DNA from: RGIG426 sp045598965
GTDB taxonomy: Bacteria > Bacillota > Clostridia > Oscillospirales > Acutalibacteraceae
Reading direction: 5' to 3'
Assembly: GCA_045598965.1 (NCBI GenBank)
Contig: JAZRVH010000016.1
Location: forward strand, 1-64,000
Length of the DNA stretch: 64,000 bases
Notes under the pieces: generated by a model
What the model was told of the DNA's origin: nothing
Seen by the model: only the letters and a program-made list of their open reading frames with translations
Databases searched by the model: none
Made by a program: the position numbers and the translations under genes
Shown: one piece after another, positions 14,918-22,749 of the stretch
Layout of the letters: the number at the start of each line of letters is the position of its first letter
Position numbering within the stretch: position 1 is the stretch's first letter

Positions 14918-17900
14918 TTACTGCGGGCCCAGTTTGTCGATAAGGTTGGCAATGAATTTACGCACAGAAAGCACGTCTTTCATATTCACCAAACCATCCA
15001 CATTCACGTCGGAATTCTGGAAACTAATGGCGTCAACGGTAATCAAATCCGCAATGTATTTCCGCATAGCGAGCACGTCTTTCATATTGACCGCCTTGTC
15101 GTCATTGGCGTCACCGTAGAGAATACCTTCCGGAGTGGTCGGCATGGTGTACGACGGCATGGTCGGAATCGTCGGGTTAGACGGATCGCCGGACGGTGTC
15201 GTATACGACGGGTTAAAGGACGGCATCGTCGGTATGGTCGGCTCCGTCGGGTTAGACGGATCACCGGACGGGGTCGTCGGATCACTGCTCGGCGTAGTCG
15301 GGTCGCTACTCGGCGTAGTCGGGTCGCTGGTCGGGGTTGTATACGTCGGGTTGCTGCTCGGCGTGGTCGGCTGAGTCGACTCCGTCGCCTGCGTCGTATA
15401 GGACGTTACGGTATTGCCCTCGGACAAGGACAAGTTGTCGCAAGTAATCGAGCCGGTCTGCTGTTTATACACCGAGACGATAAAGGTGAGCTCGGTCACT
15501 TCCGAACCGGTAGTAAAGGTATATCCTTTTGCCGGGTCGAGATCTTGCACTTTCACAGCCAGTTCGCCCTCGCCGGCACCACGGATATACACCCAAGCGA
15601 TATCTTTGTTTCCGGTGAAGTTACCGGAGAAGGTGTAGGTGGTGTTCGGTTTGCAACCACCCACGGTCTGCGTCAAGCTGGCGGTGATTTCGCCGGCGGT
15701 AATGACCACCGCACCGTCTTTCAGCTCCGCCGTTTGGTCGAGCGACCAATAGTTGGTGCCATCGTCAAACGTACCGTTCAGAATCGTGCCGGAGGAGTTG
15801 GCGGTCGATCCACCACCGCCGCCACCGCCGCCGCCACCGCCGCCGGCGGTGCAGACGACCGTGGTAATCGGGCTCCACTCGGTGGTGTAGTCGAGGTCGG
15901 TAATGTTAGCACGAATACGGTATTTATGCACCGAATCGGTCGGAAGACCGGTATGGCTGAAGGTGGTTTCAGAGGATTTGGACATCACAATCTGTCCATC
16001 CTCTTCGAGGTCGAAGGTCACGGGATGACCGAGAGCTTGGTTCGAATAATCCCACCAGATATCCACATTGGTGGCACCGCCGGACACGTGCATACCCGGA
16101 GCGGCATAGATGTTTGCATAGCCGTTGGAAACCTCAATCGGGGCACTCCAGTCGCTGTATTTGCCGGCATCGTCCATAGCACGAATCATATAACTGTACA
16201 CGCCGTTGCCGAGGGTCACGTCCACAATAGCGTACTGACCGCTCGCACGACGGGACGGAACCGTGGTAATTTTCCCGTCTCTGTCTTTGATTTCATAGGC
16301 TTTCGCCATCGTGCCGATAGCTCCATCGCCGGAGCCCTCATCCACAATGAGCTGCCATTTGTTCGGGTCGGTGTTATCCTGCTTGGCGATAATGCCCGGA
16401 ATCGGCATACCGTCCGCCTGCATATCCACCTCGGCGAGAGCCGACCAGTTACTGAATCCAAGCGGGCCTACCGAACGCACACGCACAATGTGCGTACCGT
16501 TTGCCATACCTTGCAGATACGGAGTTTCGGTATCGCCGCTGGTCATGGAATAGAACGCACCGCTGGACTGGTTCATAAGTCCGCAGTTGTCCACTTCCAT
16601 GTAGTAGTCCACAGCACCCGGAACATCGTCCCATTCCACCACAAGGCGGTGACCGACGGCACGAGCGGTGATTTTCGGCACACCGATACACACCATCGCT
16701 TCATAGCTCCATGCACCGGTTTCGCCGGTCTTCTTAGCACGAAGCTGCAGGTTGTGTTGTCCCACGTTGAGACCGGTGATTTGGTACGGAGCCGTTACGT
16801 TCGTATAGACTTTACCGTCAATTTTCAGGTCATAGCCGGTAGCCGTAGCAACCGGATCCCACGTAACCGTCGCATTCTGACCGTCGATGGCGGTTTTCGG
16901 AATCGGACGTTCCAACAAGCCGTGAGCCGTTTGCCAACCGGGGAATTCCACCGGCGTAACAAAGTCTTTGTTCGGCACGTCCTCACGATAGTCATAAAAG
17001 TCGCCCGGTAAATCCAACGCTTTCTGTGCCGAGTTGGTGACTTTTTGGAAATACGGTTTAATGGTACAAGAGTCGATGTAGGTATAGCAGGTATCAAAGT
17101 TCGGGGTACCCGCCCAACCGGTATAGCGATTCTCGCCCGCCGGGAACAAGTCGCCTTTACCGCTGTTCACCGGGAACCAGTCGGCAATCCAGAAACGAGC
17201 ACCACGGTACGGCGTGTTAATACCGAAACCGGTGGTCATTTTGTTGGAGGTGCCGTTCGCCGCATAGAATTTTCCGAGTTGTTTTTGACCCGCAGCGTAT
17301 TCGGTATCGTTTTCCTGACCGGCGTTCCATTTCTCGGAGTCGTTGGCGTCGTAGGTGTTGACCATAACGCCGTCGATGTACCAGGTAACCGAAGAAAGTC
17401 CGGTGTGTTTGTCTACCGATTTGCCCGCATCCTTATCCGCTTTGGACATATAAGCGTTCGATTTATACGGGTCTTCCGAGTCGTCCACCGCACACCAGAC
17501 ATAGGTGAAGGTGTGGAACTGACCGTCCGCAATGCAGAGGGTCGGATTGTTGTCCGGGTTGGAACGGCGGGAGAACTCGCCGCCCTCGCCGGGACGTTTG
17601 CCGCCCCAGCAGTTGGAGCGGAGAATGTTTAAGGTAATGGCATCGTCCGGACGGTTGTCGTTATACGCCGACGGGAACTCCCAGTCGATTTCCGTGTTAC
17701 GAACGTTACCACGCAGGTTGTTAGGCGTTTTTGTGTCATCCTCGAAGAACTCGGGATCGCCCGGCATATAGCCGATATAGCTGAACGACCAGAACGCACG
17801 GCACACGCCGAGGGTATTTTCGATTTTTGCCACAACCTCGTATTCGCCCGAAGCGAAATACGGGCGGGTAACGATACCGGCACCGACACGTTTAATCACG

Positions 17901-18760
17901 CCGCCGGAACCTTTGACGTTACCCTCATACAAGTCGCCGTGGGATTCAAGGCGGACACAAGAACGGCCGTCCTCGGTCACCATCGCCACGTTCGCCGCCG
18001 CCAAACCGCCGTTGTCGCCGCCCCATGCGGTAGCGGAAACGAGCCATTTGTGCAGGTCGAGCGTCACGCCGTTAAAGTCGTCGTGATAGGGGTTTGTCTT
18101 AGAATAGAGGTTGCCTTTTTCGTCCACCGGCATCGTCACGTTGCCTTCGGGAGTCGGGCACCACTCGTTGCCGTTGGCAATGATGGTGACGTTATCCACA
18201 CAGCAGACGCCGGCAGTGCCCTTATAGATAGACATCTTCACACTACCGTACACATAGTCGGCACCGGTCGTCAGCGTCAACAGCGTTGCCCCCGTCTGCC
18301 ATGCGGTGGTAGAGGAAGACACACTGCCACGAGAGAAAGCGACCTCGCCGGTACGGGCATCAAAATCCACATCCGGCTTCACTTTGCCGTCGCTCTTCAC
18401 ATCCGCCTTGATAACATAGGTGGAATTCGGTGCCAACGCAAAGTGCAAAAAGTCGAAAATGGCCATTGCCGTTTCATCCGTCTTCGGACGCAACTCCAAG
18501 CCGTATTTGCCGGTGTTGGCCGCTGCGGTGGTCACCGCCGCATTGACAAGAGACCAGGTTTGGGGCACGTCAATGGGATCGCCCTTCAGCTGACGGGCAA
18601 TCTCCTCCTCGTCCTCAAACCCACCGTTGATGATGAGGTTTTGTCCTGCAGGGGCAAGCGTTTGCAGCTTCGGTCTTGCCGAAACCTCCATCACGCCCAT
18701 GCAAGAGAGCAACAATACCACTACGCACAGCAAGGCAAGGCTCTTTTTCAAGTGTTTCAT
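14918..18760 (-). CDS. Secreted multidomain glycoside hydrolase family 16 enzyme with dockerin
   Basis: 1280 residues from the ATG at 18760 (AAAGGA upstream). Order: signal peptide (1-29); a carbohydrate-binding-like beta domain (about 35-190, starting NLIINGGFED); a GH16 catalytic domain (about 205-600) with the catalytic signature TEIDWEF near residue 357 (first Glu nucleophile, last Glu acid/base); three or four fibronectin-III-like modules (about 640-965); a run of about 12 glycines near 975; a second carbohydrate-binding-like domain (about 985-1120); a Pro/Thr/Ser linker; and a type I dockerin with two Ca-binding repeats (DANDDKAVNMKD and DVNVDGLVNMKD) at the C-terminus. GH16 enzymes cleave beta-1,3/1,4-glucans or galactans; which one is not clear. 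The dockerin implies attachment to a cohesin scaffold. Confidence 0.9.
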   Translation of the reverse strand: MKHLKKSLALLCVVVLLLSCMGVMEVSARPKLQTLAPAGQNLIINGGFEDEEEIARQLKGDPIDVPQTWSLVNAAVTTAAANTGKYGLELRPKTDETAMAIFDFLHFALAPNSTYVIKADVKSDGKVKPDVDFDARTGEVAFSRGSVSSSTTAWQTGATLLTLTTGADYVYGSVKMSIYKGTAGVCCVDNVTIIANGNEWCPTPEGNVTMPVDEKGNLYSKTNPYHDDFNGVTLDLHKWLVSATAWGGDNGGLAAANVAMVTEDGRSCVRLESHGDLYEGNVKGSGGVIKRVGAGIVTRPYFASGEYEVVAKIENTLGVCRAFWSFSYIGYMPGDPEFFEDDTKTPNNLRGNVRNTEIDWEFPSAYNDNRPDDAITLNILRSNCWGGKRPGEGGEFSRRSNPDNNPTLCIADGQFHTFTYVWCAVDDSEDPYKSNAYMSKADKDAGKSVDKHTGLSSVTWYIDGVMVNTYDANDSEKWNAGQENDTEYAAGQKQLGKFYAANGTSNKMTTGFGINTPYRGARFWIADWFPVNSGKGDLFPAGENRYTGWAGTPNFDTCYTYIDSCTIKPYFQKVTNSAQKALDLPGDFYDYREDVPNKDFVTPVEFPGWQTAHGLLERPIPKTAIDGQNATVTWDPVATATGYDLKIDGKVYTNVTAPYQITGLNVGQHNLQLRAKKTGETGAWSYEAMVCIGVPKITARAVGHRLVVEWDDVPGAVDYYMEVDNCGLMNQSSGAFYSMTSGDTETPYLQGMANGTHIVRVRSVGPLGFSNWSALAEVDMQADGMPIPGIIAKQDNTDPNKWQLIVDEGSGDGAIGTMAKAYEIKDRDGKITTVPSRRASGQYAIVDVTLGNGVYSYMIRAMDDAGKYSDWSAPIEVSNGYANIYAAPGMHVSGGATNVDIWWDYSNQALGHPVTFDLEEDGQIVMSKSSETTFSHTGLPTDSVHKYRIRANITDLDYTTEWSPITTVVCTAGGGGGGGGGGGGSTANSSGTILNGTFDDGTNYWSLDQTAELKDGAVVITAGEITASLTQTVGGCKPNTTYTFSGNFTGNKDIAWVYIRGAGEGELAVKVQDLDPAKGYTFTTGSEVTELTFIVSVYKQQTGSITCDNLSLSEGNTVTSYTTQATESTQPTTPSSNPTYTTPTSDPTTPSSDPTTPSSDPTTPSGDPSNPTEPTIPTMPSFNPSYTTPSGDPSNPTIPTMPSYTMPTTPEGILYGDANDDKAVNMKDVLAMRKYIADLITVDAISFQNSDVNVDGLVNMKDVLSVRKFIANLIDKLGPQ

Positions 18761-18802
18761 AGCGTTCGTCCTTTCTTCATTTGGGAAAGAATTTAAGAGA
18801 AA

Positions 18803-18818
18803 ACGCCCAAAAGGGCGT
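18803..18818 (-). promoter_or_regulatory. Terminator-like hairpin in the 5' leader of the GH16 gene
   Basis: Minus-strand leader between promoter and start contains a 6-bp stem ACGCCC with GGGCGT, a four-base loop, then TTTCTC. It is short, and attenuation is only a possibility. Confidence 0.35.
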
Positions 18819-18839
18819 ACTTCACCCATTTATAGTTAT

Positions 18840-18868
18840 AGTATACAATATACTCTCTTATTTGTCAA
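18840..18868 (-). promoter_or_regulatory. Consensus SigA-type promoter for the GH16-dockerin gene
   Basis: Minus-strand TTGACA (18863-18868), 17 bp, TATACT (18840-18845), about 80 bp upstream of the ATG at 18760. Confidence 0.85.
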
Positions 18869-18900
18869 GTTCTGTTGTGCGTTTTGCCAAGGATTTTTTA

Positions 18901-18929
18901 GCATATTTCGTCGCCCTTTAGCATACATT
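18901..18929 (+). promoter_or_regulatory. SigE-type sporulation promoter for spoIIID
   Basis: GCATATT (18901-18907), 14 bp, CATACATT (18922-18929). This matches the Bacillus mother-cell SigE pattern (kmATATT, 14 bp, CATACAnT) at every defined position, and the gene it serves, spoIIID, is a known SigE target. Start codon is 34 bp downstream. Confidence 0.85.
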
Positions 18930-18963
18930 CTAAAACAGACGACCCGTAAGGAGTGAAGCCCGT

Positions 18964-19215
18964 ATGAAAGGAGTTGTGGAAGAACGTGCGGTGGAGTTAG
19001 GCGAATACATCCTCGAAAACAACGCCACCGTTCGTGCCGCCGCCAAGAAGTTTCACATCAGCAAAAGCACCGTACATAAAGACGTCTCCGATCGCTTGCA
19101 AGCCGTTAATCCTTGGCTATACGGTCAGGTGCGACAGGTGCTTCTCGTCAACAAAGCCGAACGGCATATCCGTGGTGGAAAAGCAACAAAAGAAAAATAT
19201 CTGCGGCTAAAATGA
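18964..19215 (+). CDS. spoIIID: Stage III sporulation transcriptional regulator SpoIIID
   Basis: 83 residues, slightly shorter than the Bacillus protein. SpoIIID is a small DNA-binding protein that acts in the mother cell after SigE and adjusts the SigE/SigK programme. The helix-turn-helix runs from about residue 18 to 45 (ATVRAAAKKFHISKSTVHKD), followed by the family segment RLQAVNPWLYGQVRQVL and a basic end. Start ATG at 18964 with AAGGAG about ten bases upstream. Monocistronic: its own SigE promoter in front and a strong terminator immediately after the stop. Confidence 0.95.
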   Translation: MKGVVEERAVELGEYILENNATVRAAAKKFHISKSTVHKDVSDRLQAVNPWLYGQVRQVLLVNKAERHIRGGKATKEKYLRLK

Positions 19216-19254
19216 AAATAGCGTGTAAAGCGAATGTGCTTTACACGCTATTTT
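19215..19254. terminator. Bidirectional terminator between spoIIID and a convergent gene
   Basis: 17-bp perfect stem (AAAATAGCGTGTAAAGC and its complement) with a six-base loop, A-run and T-run on either side. It also lies ahead of the minus-strand stop at 19265. Confidence 0.9.
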
Positions 19255-19264
19255 GTCTTATCAG

Positions 19265-19585
19265 TCATTGATTGGGATTTGTCGAAGCAAATTTCTCCTC
19301 TATCCATTTAATGGCATCGGCAAGGCCGGATTCGTCACCGGAAAACTCCTCGGCAAACCGGCACAGCTCGTCATTTCCTTGATTATACGGCGTGTTCCAC
19401 CCGCATTCCGCACAAGTGGCCACGGCGTTTCCGTCCTCATGGGAAACAAAAACCTTGTACGCAAAGGTGGTGCGGTTGACACAACCGGTCTTTTGATCCG
19501 TTTCCAACGAGCCCGTATAGATGTTGGTGGTCACATAATTCCCCTGCTTGTTAAAGAACCATGACCAATTCGGTACATTCAGCAT
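19265..19585 (-). CDS. Small conserved-looking protein of unknown function
   Basis: 106 residues from the ATG at 19585, chosen because GAAAGG lies at good spacing and it starts 13 bases after the stop of the nucleosidase gene. It contains two Cys in CAECGW (near residue 65), which is half of a zinc-ribbon-like knuckle, with another Cys upstream in GCVNRT and one downstream. No signal peptide or membrane segment. Its tight spacing implies co-transcription with the nucleosidase gene. No function can be given. Confidence 0.65.
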   Translation of the reverse strand: MLNVPNWSWFFNKQGNYVTTNIYTGSLETDQKTGCVNRTTFAYKVFVSHEDGNAVATCAECGWNTPYNQGNDELCRFAEEFSGDESGLADAIKWIEEKFASTNPNQ

Positions 19586-19598
19586 AGCTTTTCCTTTC

Positions 19599-20273
19599 TC
19601 ACAGCGTATCAATAATCTTGTCCGCCACCATCAGGCAGTTGAAGCTGGCATCTTTCAGCTCCTCATAAAACCCTTTTGCACCGTCCGTCAACCCATCGGA
19701 CACCGCTTTAAGCAGTAAACACGGCAACCCGTTTGCCTCGCAGGTAAGCACAATGCCCGCCGACTCCATATCGCACACATCGCCGTGAAAATCGACGTGC
19801 AACCGCATCTTTTCCTCCTCCGTTCCCACGAACTTGTCGCCGGAGCAGCAAGTGCCACGCTTCAAATCGGGATACACCGAAAGAGCCTTGTCAACGAATT
19901 CCACCGTAGTCGGCAGAAAAATCGACGCATGGCCGTCCACCTGCCCCACGGCGAGGTCCATAAACTCCGAGCAGTCGTATTTGTAATGCACCACACGGTC
20001 AATAACACACACTTTTTGCTTTTTCATTTCGGTCGTCACGCCGCCGACCACGCCGAAATTAACAATCATATCCACGCCGCAACCGGTCGCAAGAAACTGC
20101 ACACCGGACGAGGCGGCAATTTCGCCCATACCCGTGTGAAGCACAAAAATTTCGTGAGCTTCCTTTTGCGTGTGAAACAGCTCAAACCCTTTCGGGCAGG
20201 GCAGTTGCTCCAAATCGTTATAGTAGGCAAAGATGGAATCCATCTCAATCGCCACAAGCAAACCAATTTTCAT
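19599..20273 (-). CDS. Nucleoside phosphorylase superfamily protein, MTA/SAH-nucleosidase-like
   Basis: 224 residues. The purine/uridine phosphorylase fold is shown by an N-terminal MKIGLLVAIEMDS, the phosphate/ribose loop region LHTGMGEIAAS (near 45), GVVGGV (near 75) and the substrate-binding DMESAGIVLTCEANG (near 168) followed by KAVSDG. The Met-Glu-Ser signature and length point to the 5'-methylthioadenosine/S-adenosylhomocysteine nucleosidase branch, but sequence identity to the true Pfs enzyme looks modest, so the substrate is uncertain. Cytoplasmic. Followed closely by a small gene. Confidence 0.8.
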   Translation of the reverse strand: MKIGLLVAIEMDSIFAYYNDLEQLPCPKGFELFHTQKEAHEIFVLHTGMGEIAASSGVQFLATGCGVDMIVNFGVVGGVTTEMKKQKVCVIDRVVHYKYDCSEFMDLAVGQVDGHASIFLPTTVEFVDKALSVYPDLKRGTCCSGDKFVGTEEEKMRLHVDFHGDVCDMESAGIVLTCEANGLPCLLLKAVSDGLTDGAKGFYEELKDASFNCLMVADKIIDTL

Positions 20274-20383
20274 TGTTTATCCCTCGTTTTCCTGATTTGA
20301 CCTTATCCTACCACATTTCCCGCCCTTTTTCAACCTCATTTTGTCATTTTTCCACGGGAAATACCAAAAACGGGACATAAAAT

Positions 20384-20430
20384 TCCCCTCCGCCTTTTTA
20401 GATTAAAAAGCGGAGGGGGTTTTCGTTTTT
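20384..20430. terminator. Terminator next to the dockerin remnant
   Basis: Stem of about 14 bp (CCCCTCCGC and a T5/A5 extension) with one bulged C; the T-rich tail is on the plus side. It lies just past the stop of the minus-strand dockerin remnant at 20429. Confidence 0.6.
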
Positions 20431-20520
20431 ATGCTCCCAATTTGTCGACAAGTCCCGCTACAAATTTACGAATAGCAAGAACGTCTTTCATGTTGACGTT
20501 ACCGTCGCTGTTGACATCAT
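20429..20520 (-). pseudogene. C-terminal remnant of a dockerin-containing protein gene
   Basis: In the minus-strand frame ending at 20429 the last 30 residues (YDVNSDGNVNMKDVLAIRKF then VAGLVDKLGA) are one dockerin calcium-binding repeat plus its C-terminal tail, closely like the end of the GH16-dockerin protein 1.7 kb away. Just upstream, the reading frame turns abruptly into sequence with no protein character (20521-20671). Only half of the duplicated dockerin is left, there is no ribosome binding site and no signal peptide. I read it as the 3' stub of a lost cellulosomal gene. Confidence 0.7.
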
Positions 20521-20675
20521 ACCTATCGTGCTTCGCACTCCCCAGGCGTGCGTGTAGGGACCGGCGTCCTCGACGATCCACTGTGGGATTTCGCTCCGAC
20601 CCACGGCGGCAAGAGCATCCGTTCCTACTCACGCCGCAGGCGTATATCATCCGTTCCATAAAGAACGGATATCAT
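20516..20675. repeat. Repeat-like insertion of about 150 bp abutting the dockerin remnant
   Basis: GC-rich, non-coding sequence with many short palindromic pieces. It is flanked by ATCAT at both ends (20516-20520 and 20671-20675) and ends in a hairpin ATCCGTTC / GAACGGAT (20650-20672). The composition and layout resemble intergenic dispersed repeats of Clostridia. Only one copy is in this window, so repeat status is inference. Confidence 0.45.
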
Positions 20676-20676
20676 T

Positions 20677-20708
20677 AAAAAAAGCAAGTCTTTCGACTTG
20701 CTTTTTTC
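20677..20708 (-). terminator. Terminator of the tRNA-Leu(GAG) gene
   Basis: 13-bp stem AAAAAAGCAAGTC with its complement and a four-base loop, directly after the tRNA 3' end on the minus strand, with a T-run. Confidence 0.85.
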
Positions 20709-20709
20709 A

Positions 20710-20793
20710 TGGTGCGCGAGACGGGACTTGAACCCGTACGTCGTCGACACACGCACCTCAAACGTGCCTGTCTGCCAGTTCCAGCACTCGCGC
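20710..20793 (-). tRNA. tRNA-Leu, anticodon GAG
   Basis: 84 nt with a 7-bp acceptor stem GCGCGAG/CTCGCGC, anticodon stem CACGT/GCGTG with loop TTGAGGT (anticodon GAG), T arm around GGGTTCAAGTCCC, and an encoded 3' CCA. The extra-length variable region fits the class II leucine tRNA. Terminator follows at once. Confidence 0.93.
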
Positions 20794-20871
20794 AAATGCA
20801 AGGTGTATTATAACACCCGTTTTCCGGTCTGTCAAGCACTTTTCGCCTCTTTTTTGTAAAAATCATAAAAA

Positions 20872-20898
20872 AATCCCGAGGGCAACGCCCTCGGGATT
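20872..20898 (-). terminator. Terminator after the SPFH protein gene
   Basis: 12-bp perfect stem AATCCCGAGGGC / GCCCTCGGGATT, three-base loop, T-run on the minus strand. Lies 25 bases beyond the stop at 20923. Confidence 0.85.
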
Positions 20899-20922
20899 AT
20901 ATCCTTTAGTAATCGGGGAATC

Positions 20923-22188
20923 TTATGCCATCGGGCTACCGCATTCCGGACAGAATTTCGCCGGACCATCCGCTTTATAGCCGCATTTCGGGCACACACC
21001 CGCCGCCGGTTTTTTTGCACCGCAGGCAGAGCAGAAGTTTCCGGTATTCACTTGACCGCAGGTGCAAGTCCAGCCGTTTGCTTCCGGCTTTTTCGCACCG
21101 CACTCCGGACAGAAATTGCCGGTTGCGGTTGCACCGCAAGCACATTTCCAGCCATTCGCCGCCGCAGCCGCCTGTTTGTTTTGCTCGTTCATCGCATAAA
21201 GGTTTCCGGCGTTGATACCGGTGGCGTTAGCGGCCATACCCATGCCCATAAAGCCCATCATCGCACCGTTTTCGTTGGATGCGGCGGCTTTCATAGCTTC
21301 CGCCTGAGCACCGGTAAGCGTACCGGCAGCCATACCCGGGTCACGAAGCATACCCGCCTGTTGTGCCTGTTTAAGCATGGCGGCATCCTCGTCGGTGAGG
21401 GTAATCGGGTTGAGGGCAATGGACACCACTTTGATACCACGTTTTTCGAGCCAATCACGAGTAAGCTCCTCGTTCATAAACTCGCACATCTCTTTTGTGT
21501 GGCTCATCAACTGGTTGGGACGCAATTCCAAATCGGACATACGGCCGATAACCGGCATCAAGGCACTGATAAACTCCGTTTTCAGCTGTTCGTCGATTTC
21601 GGAACGGCGATATTCCTGCTCCACGTTACCACAAACGTTGGTATAGAACAAAATCGGGTTTTCCAGCATATAGGAATACACACCGTTGCAACGGAGCGAC
21701 ATATCAATATCCAAACCGATTTTGCTGTCCACCACACGGAACGGAATCGGCGTCGGGGTTCCAAATTTGTTGTCGAGGATTTCTTTCGTGTTGAAATAGT
21801 AAACACGCTGATCCTTGGCAGTATCACCGCCGAAGGTAAACCGTTTACCAATCGTTTTGAAAGTTTCGAGAATGCTATCTCCCAGTTTGCCGGCAAAAAT
21901 GCTGGGCTCGGTGGAGGTATCATACGTAAACTCACCCGGCTCGGCACAGACTTCCACAACCTTGCCTTGCTCGACAATAATCATACATTGACCGTCCGCC
22001 ACCGCAATGCCGGAACCGTTGGAAATGATGTTGTCATTTCCTTTGGTGTTGGAGGAACGGTTGCCGATTTGTTTTTGTCCTTTTGTGACCAAAACGTCTT
22101 TCGACAGTGCATCGCAATAGAAAAACTCTTTCCACTGATCCGCAAGCACGCCACCGGCAGCACCGGTAATCGCTTTAATGAGACCCAT
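20923..22188 (-). CDS. SPFH-domain protein with C-terminal zinc ribbons (YdjI-like)
   Basis: 421 residues from the ATG at 22188 (AAAGGGG upstream). Residues about 10-310 form an SPFH/band-7-like domain of the type annotated as virion core protein or YdjI: MGLIKAITGAAGGVLADQWK, then a Gly-rich loop, then a central block with EMCEFMNEELTRDWLEKRGI. A Met/Ala/Gly-rich linker (about 270-340) follows. The C-terminus has three zinc ribbons of form CxC..FCPECGAKK, each with paired CxxC-type knuckles. Proteins of this family associate with the membrane and stress responses in bacilli; exact function unknown. Confidence 0.82.
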   Translation of the reverse strand: MGLIKAITGAAGGVLADQWKEFFYCDALSKDVLVTKGQKQIGNRSSNTKGNDNIISNGSGIAVADGQCMIIVEQGKVVEVCAEPGEFTYDTSTEPSIFAGKLGDSILETFKTIGKRFTFGGDTAKDQRVYYFNTKEILDNKFGTPTPIPFRVVDSKIGLDIDMSLRCNGVYSYMLENPILFYTNVCGNVEQEYRRSEIDEQLKTEFISALMPVIGRMSDLELRPNQLMSHTKEMCEFMNEELTRDWLEKRGIKVVSIALNPITLTDEDAAMLKQAQQAGMLRDPGMAAGTLTGAQAEAMKAAASNENGAMMGFMGMGMAANATGINAGNLYAMNEQNKQAAAAANGWKCACGATATGNFCPECGAKKPEANGWTCTCGQVNTGNFCSACGAKKPAAGVCPKCGYKADGPAKFCPECGSPMA

Positions 22189-22243
22189 AAGTAAAATCCC
22201 CTTTCGATACGATAAACTCATTTATAAAAAGGCGTATGCCGAT

Positions 22244-22522
22244 TTACCGAAACAAATCATCCGTTTTCTTGGAATACGGGTTTTTGTTGTGTGTTTGGGG
22301 CTTCGGAGCGTTTCCTATGCGGCAAGCGAGTCCCAACAACCACACAACCACCACGACCCACAAAAGCCACAATCCGGCGGCAAGTGCCGCCCACCACAGT
22401 GACCAACCGAACGTAAAATGGAACACAAAAAGAACCACTGCCGGCAAAAGCCACTCTAAATTCAGTGCCATTGTGAACAGCAAAGAGATAAGAAATCCCC
22501 CTGCATTTGAGCGTCGGAACAT
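22244..22522 (-). CDS. 92-residue two-helix membrane protein
   Basis: The true start is taken as the ATG at 22522 (MFRRSNAGG), after a G-rich site; the longer frame upstream runs through the tRNA-Leu gene and is not coding. Two hydrophobic helices (about residues 9-34 and 38-65) and a polar Lys/Asn/Asp tail. A TATACT-like box lies about 25 bp upstream of the start. It may be cotranscribed with the SPFH gene, 55 bp downstream. Function unknown. Confidence 0.6.
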   Translation of the reverse strand: MFRRSNAGGFLISLLFTMALNLEWLLPAVVLFVFHFTFGWSLWWAALAAGLWLLWVVVVVWLLGLACRIGNAPKPQTHNKNPYSKKTDDLFR

Positions 22523-22569
22523 ACCGATTCCCCCATTCCTTGACAGTATAACATATTTCGAGGAAAAAT

Positions 22570-22618
22570 GCAAGAAAAAAGAAAAGACCGACAAACCCCA
22601 CACAGAGATTTGTCGGTC
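22570..22618 (-). terminator. Terminator of the tRNA-Leu(UAG) gene
   Basis: 10-bp stem (22586-22595 with 22609-22618) containing ACCGACAAA, followed on the minus strand by a long T/C-rich run (22570-22585). Confidence 0.8.
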
Positions 22619-22620
22619 GG

Positions 22621-22705
22621 TGGTGCGGATAACAGGGGTCGAACCTGCACGCCTTGCGGCACCGGATCCTAAATCCGGCGCGTCTGCCAATTCCGCCATA
22701 CCCGC
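22621..22705 (-). tRNA. tRNA-Leu, anticodon UAG
   Basis: 85 nt. Acceptor stem GCGGGTA/TATCCGC (one G-U), anticodon stem CCGGA/TCCGG with loop TTTAGGA (anticodon TAG), long variable arm TGCCGCAAGGCG, T arm GCAGGTTCGACCCCTGT and an encoded 3' CCA. It lies 45 bases downstream of valS on the same strand. Confidence 0.93.
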
Positions 22706-22749
22706 ATACCTCACGTAAAGCGATTAGGCTTTACGTGATGAAATCGGAT

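Noticed and set aside
15545..17011. 488-codon open frame on the plus strand inside the GH16 gene
   Set aside because: It is antisense to a clear GH16-dockerin protein, has no ribosome binding site and shows no recognisable domain. High GC third positions leave such shadows.
22523..22714. N-terminal extension MAELADAPDLGSG of the small membrane protein
   Set aside because: This string is the translation of a tRNA-Leu gene (22621-22705) and is a frequent annotation error. The protein start is set at 22522.
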